Positions 15,000 to 25,340 of a stretch of 64,000 nucleotides of DNA are shown piece by piece. The position numbers and the translations under genes are program-made. Origin of the DNA: Marivirga atlantica (GTDB lineage: Bacteria; Bacteroidota; Bacteroidia; Cytophagales; Cyclobacteriaceae); NCBI RefSeq assembly GCF_016734805.1, contig NZ_JAERQG010000003.1, positions 310,001-374,000 on the forward strand. The letters are read 5' to 3'. Each line of letters starts with the position of its first letter. The stretch's first letter is position 1. The notes under the pieces were generated by a model. It saw nothing but the letters and a program-made list of their open reading frames with translations, did no database searches and had not been told where the DNA came from.

Positions 15000-17117
15000 C
15001 TAAATTTTTAATTCAAAAGCACCCTCCTCAGGCACTACATAATAATTAATCTGTTTTTCTTCAAGTATGTTTTTCAAGCGTTGAATTTCATAATAATTAT
15101 TGGAAGCATCTATTATAACATAACCAATTTCAAATTGATCAAATACTAAATCACATTTACTCCCTCGGTTTTCACTCATGATCAAATAATCAATCTTGGC
15201 TTTTTCATTTAACTGAAAGTTTTGCTTTACCTCTCCACTTATAACACCAATCACCAAATCATTCCATACAGTTAGAAAAATACCATTCCAGTCTCTAAAG
15301 ATTTGTTGTTGATTTTTGGGATTGAAATCATCAGGATGAAAGTCGGCTATACCTGCTTGCAATTGTGAAGGATAGACATGAAAACGCAGCTTACTTTTAT
15401 CTTCAATAAGCGCTGTATCAAGTTTTATATATTGACTAAACCCATTTCTAAGTGCGAAAGCTTTATCTCCTTTTGTAGCATATACAATAAATCTATTTTC
15501 ACTTGCTCTCTTCAGATGTCTGTTGATTATAAGGAATGAGCAAAGAAAAATGGTTATAAAAGCGTATCTCCAATAAGTTATTTTCTGTGCAACGATAAAT
15601 AAAGCAAAGAAAACTATTATAAGATAGATCAGCCAAGTCTCAAAAGTGATCATGTAAATTCCTTCAATTGTGCTGGCAGGAAAGCGCTCAAACATAAATA
15701 TAAGCTGATTAACAGCCCAGATGAGCAAATCTATTATACTGCCGATCAGTTTCGCTAACCATTCCCACCAAGAGAAAGCGAGTAATAAAATGCTGCCATT
15801 AAGAATTAGAAAAGCCGCAGGTATTACTACTAAGTTTGAAATGAAAAAATAGGTAGGAAACTGATGAAAATACAAAATACCTAGTGGAGCTGTAGCTAAT
15901 TGTGCAGCTATCGAAACAGCGGTTATCGCCCAAATCTTATCCAGCAATTTATTCCTTACTGCCAACAATTTATAAATCTTTGGCTGGAAGAAAACAATGC
16001 CAAAAACAGCTAAATATGAAAGTTGAAAGCCAACTGAGAACAATAGAAACGGGTTGAACAACAGCAACACAAAAGCTGAAGCCGCCAGAGTATTGTAAAT
16101 ATTAGTGTGCCTCTTAAAAGTTTGCCCCACAATGATAAAACTGAACATAGTGGCTGCTCTTAAAACAGAAGGCGATAAGCCTGTTATAAAGGCATAAGTC
16201 CATAAACCGATGATGCTGACAACTGCAAAAACAAATCTTCCTTTCTGTCTGTGCTTCCAGGGTTTGAAAAGGGCTGATATAATAAGGAAGATAATGCCTA
16301 CATGTAAACCACTTACTGCCAAAACATGCATTGCTCCAGCTGAGGCATATGCACTTTTAATATCATCATCAAGCTCATCCTTTACTCCTATGGTGAGTGC
16401 TTTGGCAATAGCCAGCGACTGAGGATCATTGATATATTTACCAAGTAAATCACTTAGATAGGTACTGCTTCTGATAGATGCAGATATGAAAGGATTCCCA
16501 TTCTCCTCCTTTAAAATAGTATAGTTATCAAGTGGAACATATTGCTGAAAATATATCTGAGAAAAACCCAGAAAACGTTTATAGTTAAATTCAAGAGGAT
16601 TCTTAGGTCCTTCTAACACACTTAAACCAGAATTAATTAATAGCTCATCACCATAGAAAAGACTATCCGTTTTACGACCCTTCTGTAAATAGATAATGGC
16701 TTTAGAATGAAGTGCCATCCATACTGAATCTACTTTTACAGCATTAATCTGCACCCTAAAACTTTGTGTTTTCTCTGTTTCCTTTGCTTTGCTAATCAAG
16801 CTTGCCTTAAAGGCGGTGAGCTGCTCATAGTTATGATTTAGTAGATGTTGTTGACTATTTTTCTCAGATTGGAAGTAGGCATTTAAGTATCCTACACTAC
16901 ATGACATCACAAATGCCAGTACACCTAGCTGTAAAGATTGCTGAGTTTTAAAATACCTATTACGAAAAGCTGTTAAGGCAAAATAGGAAACAATGCTTAG
17001 TATAAATAAAAGTAAGAATATGCTATAGAGAGAGCTGACGAATGTACCGACAACTATGCCTATGGCTAGCCATAAGGTGAGGCGCACAAAAGCAAATCTA
17101 TTCCAATAGGACTGCAT
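15000..17117 (-). CDS. ComEC/Rec2-family DNA uptake channel
   Basis: This 705-aa polytopic membrane protein has an N-terminal DUF4131/OB-like region. The competence domain core follows (AMHVLAVSGLHVGIIF, LSPSVLRAATMFSFI). The C-terminal 170 residues are soluble but lack the HxHxDH metallo-beta-lactamase motif found in Bacillus ComEC, a form common in Bacteroidota. It should form the inner-membrane pore for single-stranded DNA in natural transformation. It sits in a minus-strand run with crotonase and RecQ. Confidence 0.9.
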   Translation of the reverse strand: MQSYWNRFAFVRLTLWLAIGIVVGTFVSSLYSIFLLLFILSIVSYFALTAFRNRYFKTQQSLQLGVLAFVMSCSVGYLNAYFQSEKNSQQHLLNHNYEQLTAFKASLISKAKETEKTQSFRVQINAVKVDSVWMALHSKAIIYLQKGRKTDSLFYGDELLINSGLSVLEGPKNPLEFNYKRFLGFSQIYFQQYVPLDNYTILKEENGNPFISASIRSSTYLSDLLGKYINDPQSLAIAKALTIGVKDELDDDIKSAYASAGAMHVLAVSGLHVGIIFLIISALFKPWKHRQKGRFVFAVVSIIGLWTYAFITGLSPSVLRAATMFSFIIVGQTFKRHTNIYNTLAASAFVLLLFNPFLLFSVGFQLSYLAVFGIVFFQPKIYKLLAVRNKLLDKIWAITAVSIAAQLATAPLGILYFHQFPTYFFISNLVVIPAAFLILNGSILLLAFSWWEWLAKLIGSIIDLLIWAVNQLIFMFERFPASTIEGIYMITFETWLIYLIIVFFALFIVAQKITYWRYAFITIFLCSFLIINRHLKRASENRFIVYATKGDKAFALRNGFSQYIKLDTALIEDKSKLRFHVYPSQLQAGIADFHPDDFNPKNQQQIFRDWNGIFLTVWNDLVIGVISGEVKQNFQLNEKAKIDYLIMSENRGSKCDLVFDQFEIGYVIIDASNNYYEIQRLKNILEEKQINYYVVPEEGAFELKI

Positions 17118-17165
17118 AATTATGAATATACAACAATGCAGTTAAATAAGTAATAAGGTCTTTGC

Positions 17166-17606
17166 TTAAGCCGGATTTAGCTCCATAGTATAATGCATGA
17201 TATTACACTCTTCAAATTGCTTTCCCACTTTTTTAAAGCCAAATTTCTCATAAAGTGAAACGGCTCCTAGTTGAGCATGCATGTAACGTTTTTTATCTGC
17301 TGATGCAGGATTATTGGCTATATCTTCTAAAACTGCATTGACTAAGGCATAGCCTACTCCTTTATTCCTATGACTTTTCAATACGGCAAAACGCTCCATT
17401 TTTACACCATTATCAGTATAACGCCACCTTGCCGTACCACAAGCAGTTCCTTCACTGTCTCTGGCTATAAAGTGGGTAGAAGTATCTTCAAATTCATCAT
17501 ACTCCTCTTCAGGCGCTACTTTCTGTTCTTTTACAAAAACTTCTTCGCGAATTTTAAATATCTCTTTTAGTTCATCTTGGGTCTGAACTACCTTAACCTT
17601 TATCAT
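17166..17606 (-). CDS. GNAT-family N-acetyltransferase (YjcF-like)
   Basis: The 146-aa protein has the N-terminal IREEVFVKEQKVAPEEEYDEFE signature of the YjcF/ElaA-like GNAT group. The acetyl-CoA binding loop is RFAVLKSHRNKGVGYALV, and the C-terminal strand region is SLYEKFGFKKVGKQF. Its start codon overlaps the phoH stop by 4 nt, so the two are translationally coupled. The acceptor substrate is unknown. Confidence 0.85.
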   Translation of the reverse strand: MIKVKVVQTQDELKEIFKIREEVFVKEQKVAPEEEYDEFEDTSTHFIARDSEGTACGTARWRYTDNGVKMERFAVLKSHRNKGVGYALVNAVLEDIANNPASADKKRYMHAQLGAVSLYEKFGFKKVGKQFEECNIMHYTMELNPA

Positions 17607-18571
17607 GATTTAGCTTCCTTTTCAGCGTCACTTTTATCGTAAGCATCAATAATTTGCTTCACTAATTTATGTCTCACTACATCCTCACCACTTAAATTAA
17701 TAACTCCAATACCTTTAATATCTCTTAGAATACGGGTAGCCTCCACCAAGCCAGATTTTTGCTTTTTAGGTAAATCTACCTGACTCATATCTCCAGTAAT
17801 GATAGCTTTTGAATTTGGCCCCATTCGCGTTAAGAACATCTTAATTTGCATGGGTGTAGTATTTTGGGCTTCATCGAGTAGAATAAAAGCATTGTGTAAA
17901 GTTCTACCACGCATATAAGCAAGAGGAGCAATCTCAATCACTCTGTTTTCCTGATAGTATTTTAGCTTTTCAGCGGGCACCATATCATCAAGCGCATCAT
18001 AAATTGGACGAAGATAAGGATCAATCTTCTCTTTTAAGTCACCTGGCAAGAAACCTAAATTTTCACCTGCTTCCACCGCAGGTCTGGTAATGATGATTTT
18101 CTTGACTTCTTTATTCTTGAGTGCGCGAACCGCCATGGCTACAGAAATATAGGTTTTACCTGTACCTGCCGGCCCTATTGCGAAAACCAGATCATTTTTC
18201 TGAACTGACTTAACAAGCTTAATCTGGTTATTCGTTTTAGCCTTTATAGCAAAACCTCTGGTACCGAAAACAAGCGTTTCTTCAGCATCAACCATCATTT
18301 TCTTTTCGGTCTCTGCACTTTCATCGTTTAAGTACGACTTAACACTGTCTTCAGTAAGCTTACCAAATTTATGGTAATGATCTACAAGCGATTGAACAAT
18401 TTGATTAATTCTGATTATTTCAGGCGAGCTACCCTGGATACGTATTTCATTACCTCGGGAAATGATTTTTGACTTTGGAAAAGCGGCCGATAATTCGTTT
18501 ATATTTCTATTCTCAACCCCTAAAAAATCTACTAATGATACATTTTCTAATGTGATGACTTTTTCTACCAA
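17603..18571 (-). CDS. PhoH family P-loop ATPase
   Basis: The 322-aa protein has a KH-like N-terminal region (about 30-90) followed by the PhoH ATPase: Walker A GPAGTGKT (133-140), EAGENLGFLPGDLKEKIDPYLRP, and LLDEAQNTTPMQIKMFLTRMG. PhoH/YbeZ proteins bind RNA or ribosomal targets and are commonly near ybeY, which is not seen here. The gene overlaps the GNAT gene downstream and is divergent from the SAM-hydroxide adenosyltransferase. Confidence 0.93.
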   Translation of the reverse strand: MVEKVITLENVSLVDFLGVENRNINELSAAFPKSKIISRGNEIRIQGSSPEIIRINQIVQSLVDHYHKFGKLTEDSVKSYLNDESAETEKKMMVDAEETLVFGTRGFAIKAKTNNQIKLVKSVQKNDLVFAIGPAGTGKTYISVAMAVRALKNKEVKKIIITRPAVEAGENLGFLPGDLKEKIDPYLRPIYDALDDMVPAEKLKYYQENRVIEIAPLAYMRGRTLHNAFILLDEAQNTTPMQIKMFLTRMGPNSKAIITGDMSQVDLPKKQKSGLVEATRILRDIKGIGVINLSGEDVVRHKLVKQIIDAYDKSDAEKEAKS

Positions 18572-18598
18572 ATGCTTCTATTATTTAAATTTTCTGAA

Positions 18599-18628
18599 TT
18601 TGTATGTACTAAATTTTCAGTAGTTTTG
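18599..18628 (+). promoter_or_regulatory. Promoter of the SAM-hydroxide adenosyltransferase gene
   Basis: TTTG at 18599-18602 and TAGTTTTG at 18621-18628 are separated by 18 nt. This is a clean match to the Bacteroidota -33/-7 promoter. The implied start lies about 28 nt before the ATG. Confidence 0.7.
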
Positions 18629-18663
18629 TTCTTAACAAATTTAACAATTATTCCGCTGTTTGT

Positions 18664-19440
18664 ATGCCATTAGTCACTTTTCTATCAGATTTTGGTTGGC
18701 GCGACCACTATGTGGCGGCCGTAAAGGCGAAAATTCTGGCAGAGGACCCCAGCATCCATATCGTTGATATCAGTCATAACATCAAGAAGTTTGATATCAT
18801 TCATGCAGCCCATGTTTTAAAATCTGTTTATCAAGATTTCCCGGAAGGGACTATCCATTTGGTGGCCATTAATCTGCAAAGTCAACCTAAAGAGGATTTG
18901 ATTGCGATTGAATTAAATAAGCATATTTTTCTTGGAAGCAACAACGGTTTAATGAGCTTAATAAGTGAAAACGCTCCTTCTCAAAGCGTGAAACTATCCT
19001 TATCTGATTTTACGAATTTTGCAGCAAAAGATGTTTTGGCACCAGCAAGTGTAGCACTTGCAAAAGGGAAGAAGTTAGGGAAGCTGGGAGATAAACTAGA
19101 AGAAGCTGATCTTACAAGATTTATGCCTCTAAGGGTAAAAGCTAACCGTGAACTTATTCAAGGGCATGTTGTGCACGTTGATGATTATGGCAACCTGATT
19201 ACCAACATCAGCAAGGTTGACTATGACATTTTAAGTAAGGACAAAAATGTACTTATTAAGTTTAGAAATTACGGCCTACCAAAAGTGCTCAACCATTACC
19301 ATGATACAAAAGGTGGAGAGGCCTTTGCAATATTTAATGCTGAAGGCTTCCTTGAAATAGGTATAAAAGAAGGTAATGCTGCTGAATTACTTGGACTGGA
19401 ATACAGCAGCATGGTAACTATCAAGTTTGATAGTTATTAG
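18664..19440 (+). CDS. SAM hydroxide adenosyltransferase family (DUF62)
   Basis: The 258-aa protein opens with the family signature VTFLSDFGWRDHYVAAVKA and contains HNIKKFDIIHAAHVL, FLGSNNGLMSLI, and HVDDYGNLITNI. Family members hydrolyse S-adenosylmethionine to adenosine and methionine using an activated hydroxide; chlorinases and fluorinases are distant relatives. The protein is cytosolic. It is monocistronic with its own promoter and ends one base from the convergent giant TPR gene. Confidence 0.9.
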   Translation: MPLVTFLSDFGWRDHYVAAVKAKILAEDPSIHIVDISHNIKKFDIIHAAHVLKSVYQDFPEGTIHLVAINLQSQPKEDLIAIELNKHIFLGSNNGLMSLISENAPSQSVKLSLSDFTNFAAKDVLAPASVALAKGKKLGKLGDKLEEADLTRFMPLRVKANRELIQGHVVHVDDYGNLITNISKVDYDILSKDKNVLIKFRNYGLPKVLNHYHDTKGGEAFAIFNAEGFLEIGIKEGNAAELLGLEYSSMVTIKFDSY

Positions 19441-19441
19441 A

Positions 19442-22400
19442 TCAATTACAATATTGTCTTATATAGTAATCTACACTTTCATCACCCATACCTTTTGCCT
19501 TTTGCCAGTCCGAGCAGGCAGCCTCATCATTTTCTAACTGATAATTAACATTACCTCTCAATTTAAAATAAGAAGCTTCATTATTATTCAACTCTATGGC
19601 TTTGTCCAAATCTTTCAGAGCAGGACTATAATTCTCTAGTATTGACTTTACATTACCTCTATAATAATAGGCTGAAGCATCTTTAGGATTGAGCTGAATT
19701 ACTTTATCGTAGTCAGCCAGTGCTCCTTCCCAATCTTCAATTTCTTCTCTTAAAACAGCTCTGTTATAATAAGCATCCGTGTTATCAGGGTTCAGTTGAA
19801 TGGCTTTTGAATAATCCTCCATAGCAGCTCTTACATTACCTGTATATAATTGTGCTTGTGCTCTATACAAGAAAATAGAAGGGTTGTTAGGTTCATTCTC
19901 AGCAGCCTGATTTAAATCCTGAATGGCCGTACCATAATCCTCCACTTCAAGATAAGCTCTTCCTCTTTTAAAATAAGAGTCGGCATTGGCTGCTCCACCT
20001 TGAATAGCTTTTTCAAAATAGGATATAGCACCAGGCCAATCTTCCATCTGATAATATGATTCTGCTTTAATCAGGAATAACTGAGGGTTGGCTTCACCTA
20101 AATCTTCAAGTGCATCCACATCATTTATTACACCTTCATAATCTTCTTTCTCATAAAGAGCTGTAGCTCTATTTTCATAAGCCCTGCTGTAGGAAGCATC
20201 CTGAGCTATTGCTTTGTTGTAATCTTCAATAGCAGCATCAATATTGCCAAGTAGTTGTTTAGCTTTACCTCTATTATTGTAGTAAATCGCTTCAGTAACT
20301 CCTCCATTGATAGCCGTATTATAATCTTCAATTGCCGATTGATAATTCTTCAATCTGAACTTGGTATCACCTCTATAGGCATAAGCTTCATAAAGCTTGG
20401 CATCTTGCTCAATTGCTTTGTTAAAATCTGCCAAAGCCTTTTGAAGATCTTTCAACTCATAATGACCAATACCCCTTTTGAAAAATAATAAGGTTTCAGT
20501 TGACCCTAGTTCTTCAGCCTTATTATAATCCTTAATGGCTTCTTCTAATTTAGACTCCTGATACAACAAATTTCCTCTATGGAAATAGGTAATCGCATGA
20601 TCATCATTTAAAGCAACAGCCTGATTTAGATCATTTAAGGCCGGATCGAATGCTTCTAAGATATAGTAGGCATTACCTCGAGCATAAAACAAATCAGCAG
20701 AAGTATTTCCTCTTTGGAATGCCAAATCTAGCGTTCCAATAGCTTCTTCATACTTACCTAAATTAAACTGGCACAAGCCTAATCTTATATAAGTGTTTTC
20801 GTCTGTAATATTCAATACAATCACTTGGTCGTAGTCAGCAATTGCCTCTGTATATTTATTTAATTCATAATAAGCATTGGCCCTATTAAGCAATGCTTGT
20901 CCATACTCACTCTTTATTGCTAAGGATTTATTGTAATCCTCAATGGCTGCTTCAAATTGCTCTTGCAAAGCTTTTGCCTTACCTCTATTGTTATAAATCA
21001 CTTCATCTTCAAAACCTTTAGCGATCGACTGATCATAAGCAGTAACTGCTCCTTTATAATCCTGCTGTCTGAATAGCACATTACCATACTGATAATAGGT
21101 TTCGGCCTGTGCTTGACCTCCTTTAACCGCTTGGCTCAAATATTGAGCAGCTGGCTCATATTGTTTCCCCTCATATAATGCATTCCCTAAGTGTTCTATC
21201 ACTATAGGTTCAGTAGCTCCTTTTTCAACTGACTTTGATAAATCTTGCGCTGCTTGTTGCATATTTTTTAACTGAAAGAAGCTATTACCTCTATTGGCAT
21301 ACAATGCAGTTTCCTGAATACCTCCCTGCTCGGCTTTTTGATAAGCCTGAACAGCTTCACGATAAGCTTCCTTTTGGTAATGAATATTTCCTTTATAGAA
21401 ATATAGTGTCGCATTATTAATTCCTCCAGCTATTGCCTCCTGCATTTTGGTCAACGCCTTATCATATTGTGAGGTCTGATAGTATGCAAGCCCCAGCATT
21501 TCAGAAACTGCAGGAGTAGATTCTGTTACTTTTTCCAGATCACTAATTGCTGCAGCATAATTCTCTTGTTGGTAATAAGCACTACCTCTATTGAGCAAGG
21601 CCTGTGCATAAGCAGGGTCTTTTTCAAGAGACTTTGAGTAATCTTGAATGGCTGCTGCATATTGTTCTTGACTAAATTTCGCTTTACCTCGATTATTGTA
21701 AAGCACTTTATCATCCATGCCTAATGTTGCGGATTGATCATAAGCAGTTACAGCCTCCGCAAATTGCTCTTGCTTGAACTTCAAGTTCGCCAGGTAATAG
21801 TAAACTTTAGCTTCTTTTGAACCCTTTTCTTTAGCTTTAGTCAAAGCAATAGTGGCACTTTCAGCATTCTTTAATTCATACTGAGAAATCCCTAGAGCTT
21901 CAAATAACATCAAAGATTGATTACCTAATTCCTGGGCTTTAATTAATTGATCTGCCGCAGGTCTAAATCTTTCAAGTTTGTAATACGACATTCCCAAAGC
22001 AGAGAGAACTTCTTCGCTACTCTCTCCACCTTGTAAAGCACTATTCAATGCACGAGATGCTTCATCATATTGTCCATTTTGATAAAGTGACAAGCCGAGC
22101 ATGGCATAATTTTCCGAATTGTTTGCACCTTGTCTAATAGCATTTTGTAGGTTTTCAATTGCTTTGTCGTAAGACTTTGTCTCGTAGTAGGCTTTACCTA
22201 AACTCGCTAATAAGTTGGTCTCACGAACCCCTGCTTCTGCAGCTTTATTTAAATTTTCAATTGCGGCCTGCCACTGCTCTTTCGCCAATGACATCAAACC
22301 TTTGTAATAATACAGTTTACCATCAGCAGCACCCGCACTGAGTGCTCGCTCAATATTAATTGTAGCTTCTTCAGTATTACCAGTTTCATACAATAAGATT

Positions 22401-24172
22401 GCATATTGAGCAAAAACATTAGGACTTTGAGTGCCCGCGGCTATCGCTTTCTTTAGGTTATTTATAGCAGTTGGTTTATTGTCTGTTGCCAGATAAGCTT
22501 TTGCAGTATTAAGGAATAGAGAAGTATCCTGAATACCGAAAGAAGCTGCCCTTTCTAAATTGGAAATAGCTTCTTGATAAGCTTTAGCATTAAACTGTGC
22601 AGTACCCAAAAGCTGAAAGATTTCACCTGAATTAGCACCACGTTCAATGGCAGCTTTAAAATCTGCAACTGCCTTTGCCTCATTGCCCATCGCAAGATAA
22701 GCCTTACCTCTTAGCTCATATACTGCCTGGTCATTTATTCCTTTTGAAATAGCTGTATTAAAACTACCTATTGCATCTCTATAATTTTCAACTTGAAAAT
22801 AAGCAAAACCTAAATTATAATGCTCCTGCCCTTTGGAATCTGCAGAAACAACCTTCTTAAAATCATCTATGGCAGGTTGCCATTTCTCAGTCTTGAAATA
22901 AGCGTTAGCCCTGTTTTCTAAGGCTTGTTGATAAGTCGGTTTTATTGCTAATGATTTATTAAAGTCATTTATGGCCTCTTCATATTTCTCCTGGAGAAAG
23001 TAGGCCTTTCCTCTATTATTGAAGAGCACCTCATCTTCCATTTTTTGAGCCACGGCCTTATCATAGGCAGCTATTGCTTCAGAGTACTGCTCTTTTTTAA
23101 AGTAGGCATTCCCTAAGTAATAGGCTGCTTCTGCTCCTTCATATGCTTTTTCTACTGCTTGCTTTAAACTTTCAATTGCCTGATCATTTTGATCTAATTC
23201 ATAATGAGCGATACCTTTATAGGCATACCATTTTTTCTCATCTATTTTCTTGTCCTTACCCTGTTCAAAATCACTTACAGCTTTGGCGTAATCCTTTAGT
23301 TGATAATAGGCAATTGCCCTCGCACTGAAAGCCATTGCATCTGCTCTTATATTGATAGCTTTTGATAAGTATTCGATAGCTGATTGATAATTACCCTCAT
23401 AGAATGCAGCCATTCCTGCTAATTTCCAAGGAGTTGCCTCTCTAGGGTTGCTACTAGCAAATGTAGCTAAGGCGGAAGAGGCTGACTTATAATCTTCTTT
23501 CGCAAACTGATATAAAGCTGAAAGTGCGTTAGTATTAACGTTAAGCTCACTGGTAAATTTAGAAAACCCTAAAGTTACAGCTGAAGCCTCATTCAATCTT
23601 GAACTGCCAATAATCAAGCTGCCATTAACACTACTCACATCAGGAACAACAAAACCTGCAGCCTTAGCTCCTGAAAATACAACTGAAATATGCTGCTTAT
23701 TGCCGGGTATAGAGGCGAATGTACCAAAACCCTCTACAGTATAGGCTTCATTTGTCTTTATACTTTTCACTTGTCTCTCTTGAACATCCGTAGCCAAAAT
23801 TTCCGCTAAACTTTCTCCTTGTTTTAAGGAGCCTTCCATTAGTGATGCTTTTTCGAAAGCCGTACTTAAATTATTATCTACCGTGAACTTTACAAGACCA
23901 GATATTTTATCCCAAGCATTAAAGGTACTTATATTATGAACAGAGCTATCCTTGGTGAAAACTTTAGCACTTGATGCACCCTTGAACAGTGAAGCATGAG
24001 ATACTCCTGTTCCTTGAGCATCAATAATTAATGCCGTACCACTTTGTAATGGATTACCTCCACTATTGTAAGTCTGCACAAAATATGTACTTTTTTCTTG
24101 TGCCAATGAGATGCTTGAAACGATCAGCATCATTAAAAGCCCAGATATAAATAGAAGTCTCTTAAACATCAA
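19442..24172 (-). CDS. Giant secreted TPR protein with degenerate protease-like head
   Basis: The 1576-aa protein has a clear signal peptide (LLFISGLLMMLIVSSISLAQ). Residues about 30-225 resemble a trypsin/DegP-like barrel (SGTALIIDAQGTGVSHASLF, then SSVNGSLIIGSS), but no intact His-Asp-Ser triad or GNSGG motif is visible. The rest is roughly 39 tandem TPRs of 34 aa. Longer modules repeat: the NNRGKA-(A/Y)-type pair occurs near residues 384, 826, 1061 and 1299, spaced by about 13, 7 and 7 repeats. It should be a periplasmic or surface scaffold. A frameshift-free ORF of this size argues that it is functional. Confidence 0.88.
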   Translation of the reverse strand: MMFKRLLFISGLLMMLIVSSISLAQEKSTYFVQTYNSGGNPLQSGTALIIDAQGTGVSHASLFKGASSAKVFTKDSSVHNISTFNAWDKISGLVKFTVDNNLSTAFEKASLMEGSLKQGESLAEILATDVQERQVKSIKTNEAYTVEGFGTFASIPGNKQHISVVFSGAKAAGFVVPDVSSVNGSLIIGSSRLNEASAVTLGFSKFTSELNVNTNALSALYQFAKEDYKSASSALATFASSNPREATPWKLAGMAAFYEGNYQSAIEYLSKAINIRADAMAFSARAIAYYQLKDYAKAVSDFEQGKDKKIDEKKWYAYKGIAHYELDQNDQAIESLKQAVEKAYEGAEAAYYLGNAYFKKEQYSEAIAAYDKAVAQKMEDEVLFNNRGKAYFLQEKYEEAINDFNKSLAIKPTYQQALENRANAYFKTEKWQPAIDDFKKVVSADSKGQEHYNLGFAYFQVENYRDAIGSFNTAISKGINDQAVYELRGKAYLAMGNEAKAVADFKAAIERGANSGEIFQLLGTAQFNAKAYQEAISNLERAASFGIQDTSLFLNTAKAYLATDNKPTAINNLKKAIAAGTQSPNVFAQYAILLYETGNTEEATINIERALSAGAADGKLYYYKGLMSLAKEQWQAAIENLNKAAEAGVRETNLLASLGKAYYETKSYDKAIENLQNAIRQGANNSENYAMLGLSLYQNGQYDEASRALNSALQGGESSEEVLSALGMSYYKLERFRPAADQLIKAQELGNQSLMLFEALGISQYELKNAESATIALTKAKEKGSKEAKVYYYLANLKFKQEQFAEAVTAYDQSATLGMDDKVLYNNRGKAKFSQEQYAAAIQDYSKSLEKDPAYAQALLNRGSAYYQQENYAAAISDLEKVTESTPAVSEMLGLAYYQTSQYDKALTKMQEAIAGGINNATLYFYKGNIHYQKEAYREAVQAYQKAEQGGIQETALYANRGNSFFQLKNMQQAAQDLSKSVEKGATEPIVIEHLGNALYEGKQYEPAAQYLSQAVKGGQAQAETYYQYGNVLFRQQDYKGAVTAYDQSIAKGFEDEVIYNNRGKAKALQEQFEAAIEDYNKSLAIKSEYGQALLNRANAYYELNKYTEAIADYDQVIVLNITDENTYIRLGLCQFNLGKYEEAIGTLDLAFQRGNTSADLFYARGNAYYILEAFDPALNDLNQAVALNDDHAITYFHRGNLLYQESKLEEAIKDYNKAEELGSTETLLFFKRGIGHYELKDLQKALADFNKAIEQDAKLYEAYAYRGDTKFRLKNYQSAIEDYNTAINGGVTEAIYYNNRGKAKQLLGNIDAAIEDYNKAIAQDASYSRAYENRATALYEKEDYEGVINDVDALEDLGEANPQLFLIKAESYYQMEDWPGAISYFEKAIQGGAANADSYFKRGRAYLEVEDYGTAIQDLNQAAENEPNNPSIFLYRAQAQLYTGNVRAAMEDYSKAIQLNPDNTDAYYNRAVLREEIEDWEGALADYDKVIQLNPKDASAYYYRGNVKSILENYSPALKDLDKAIELNNNEASYFKLRGNVNYQLENDEAACSDWQKAKGMGDESVDYYIRQYCN

Positions 24173-24284
24173 TCAAAGATTTAAATAACAGAGGGGAAAT
24201 TATTGAAAATTTGCCGTTTATGGAAGAAACTTTCAGCTATTGTTAAGAAGTGTTATCTTCAAGGTTCATCCAAAGTAAAACATC

Positions 24285-25340
24285 ATGAATAAAACCCACT
24301 ACCTGATTTGCCTGGCCATCCTACTATTAAGTAGCTGTAAGCCAAGCAATGACACTAAGAAGACAGAAACGAATTATAAAGAGCAAGCAATAGAAAAAGG
24401 TCCTATAACGCTGGTCATTCATGGCGGAGCAGGAAATATAAATAGAGAGGCATTAGGCCCTGAGCGTGACTCACTTTACCGTGCTAAGTTAAAGGAAGCA
24501 CTTGAAGTTGGCTATGATAAGTTGAGCAGAGGTGGTTCCGCTATGGATGCAGTGGTTGCAACTATTCAAACAATGGAAGCTTCTCCCCTCTTTAATGCCG
24601 GAGTTGGCGCGGTATTTACCAATGAAGGCAAGAATGAATTAGACGCTTCAGTAATGAATGGTAAAGATAAAATGGCCGGAGCAGTTGCTGGAGTTACCAC
24701 TATCAAAAGTCCTATTGCTGCAGCAAAGGCCGTAATGGATAAAAGCCCTCATGTGATGATGGCCAGAGATGGTGCAGAGCAGTTTGCAAAGGAAATAGGT
24801 CTCGAAATGGTTGATCCGTCATACTTTTATACTGAAAGAAGGTTTAAAAGCCTTGAACGTGTGAGAGAAGCCGAGAGAAAAAAGGAGCTATCCTATCTAG
24901 AAAAATATCCTGATTGGAAATACGGAACGGTAGGCTGTGTAGCTTTGGATAAAGATGGTAACATTGCAGCAGGCACATCTACCGGAGGCATGACAAATAA
25001 AAAATATGGTCGTATAGGAGATTCACCTGTAATTGCAGCTGGCACTTATGCTGACAATGCAACCTGCGGAGTTTCTGCAACTGGGCATGGTGAGTTTTTT
25101 ATTAGGAATGTTGTAGCTTATGATATTGCTGCCAAAATGAAGTATTTAAATTTAAATCTTGATGAAGCTGCCGATAAAGTGATTAACGAAGAATTAGTTG
25201 AATTCGGAGGTGATGGTGGCATTATTGCCTTGGATAGAGCTGGTAATATTAGCATGCCTTTTAATACAAGTGGCATGTTTAGAGGTTATAAGAACACTGC
25301 GGACGATACACGAGTTTTCATCTATAATGACGAAGAATAA
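24285..25340 (+). CDS. Isoaspartyl peptidase/L-asparaginase lipoprotein
   Basis: The 351-aa Ntn-hydrolase of the plant-type asparaginase family has an SPII signal with lipid-attachment Cys18 (LLLSSCKPS). The autoproteolysis site and nucleophile Thr215 are in YGTVGCVALD, followed by AAGTSTGGMTNKKYGRIGDSP and DNATCGVSATGHGE. It cleaves L-asparagine or isoaspartyl dipeptides in the periplasm. The stop codon overlaps the ATG of the downstream GNAT gene, so they form an operon. Confidence 0.93.
   Translation: MNKTHYLICLAILLLSSCKPSNDTKKTETNYKEQAIEKGPITLVIHGGAGNINREALGPERDSLYRAKLKEALEVGYDKLSRGGSAMDAVVATIQTMEASPLFNAGVGAVFTNEGKNELDASVMNGKDKMAGAVAGVTTIKSPIAAAKAVMDKSPHVMMARDGAEQFAKEIGLEMVDPSYFYTERRFKSLERVREAERKKELSYLEKYPDWKYGTVGCVALDKDGNIAAGTSTGGMTNKKYGRIGDSPVIAAGTYADNATCGVSATGHGEFFIRNVVAYDIAAKMKYLNLNLDEAADKVINEELVEFGGDGGIIALDRAGNISMPFNTSGMFRGYKNTADDTRVFIYNDEE

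Noticed and set aside
15000-17117. Truncated comEC lacking the metallo-beta-lactamase domain
   Set aside because: The frame is intact, and forms without this domain are usual in Bacteroidota, so it is not a pseudogene.
19442-24172. CRISPR-like or satellite DNA repeat
   Set aside because: The periodicity is about 102 nt, codon-phased and degenerate. It is explained by protein TPR motifs.
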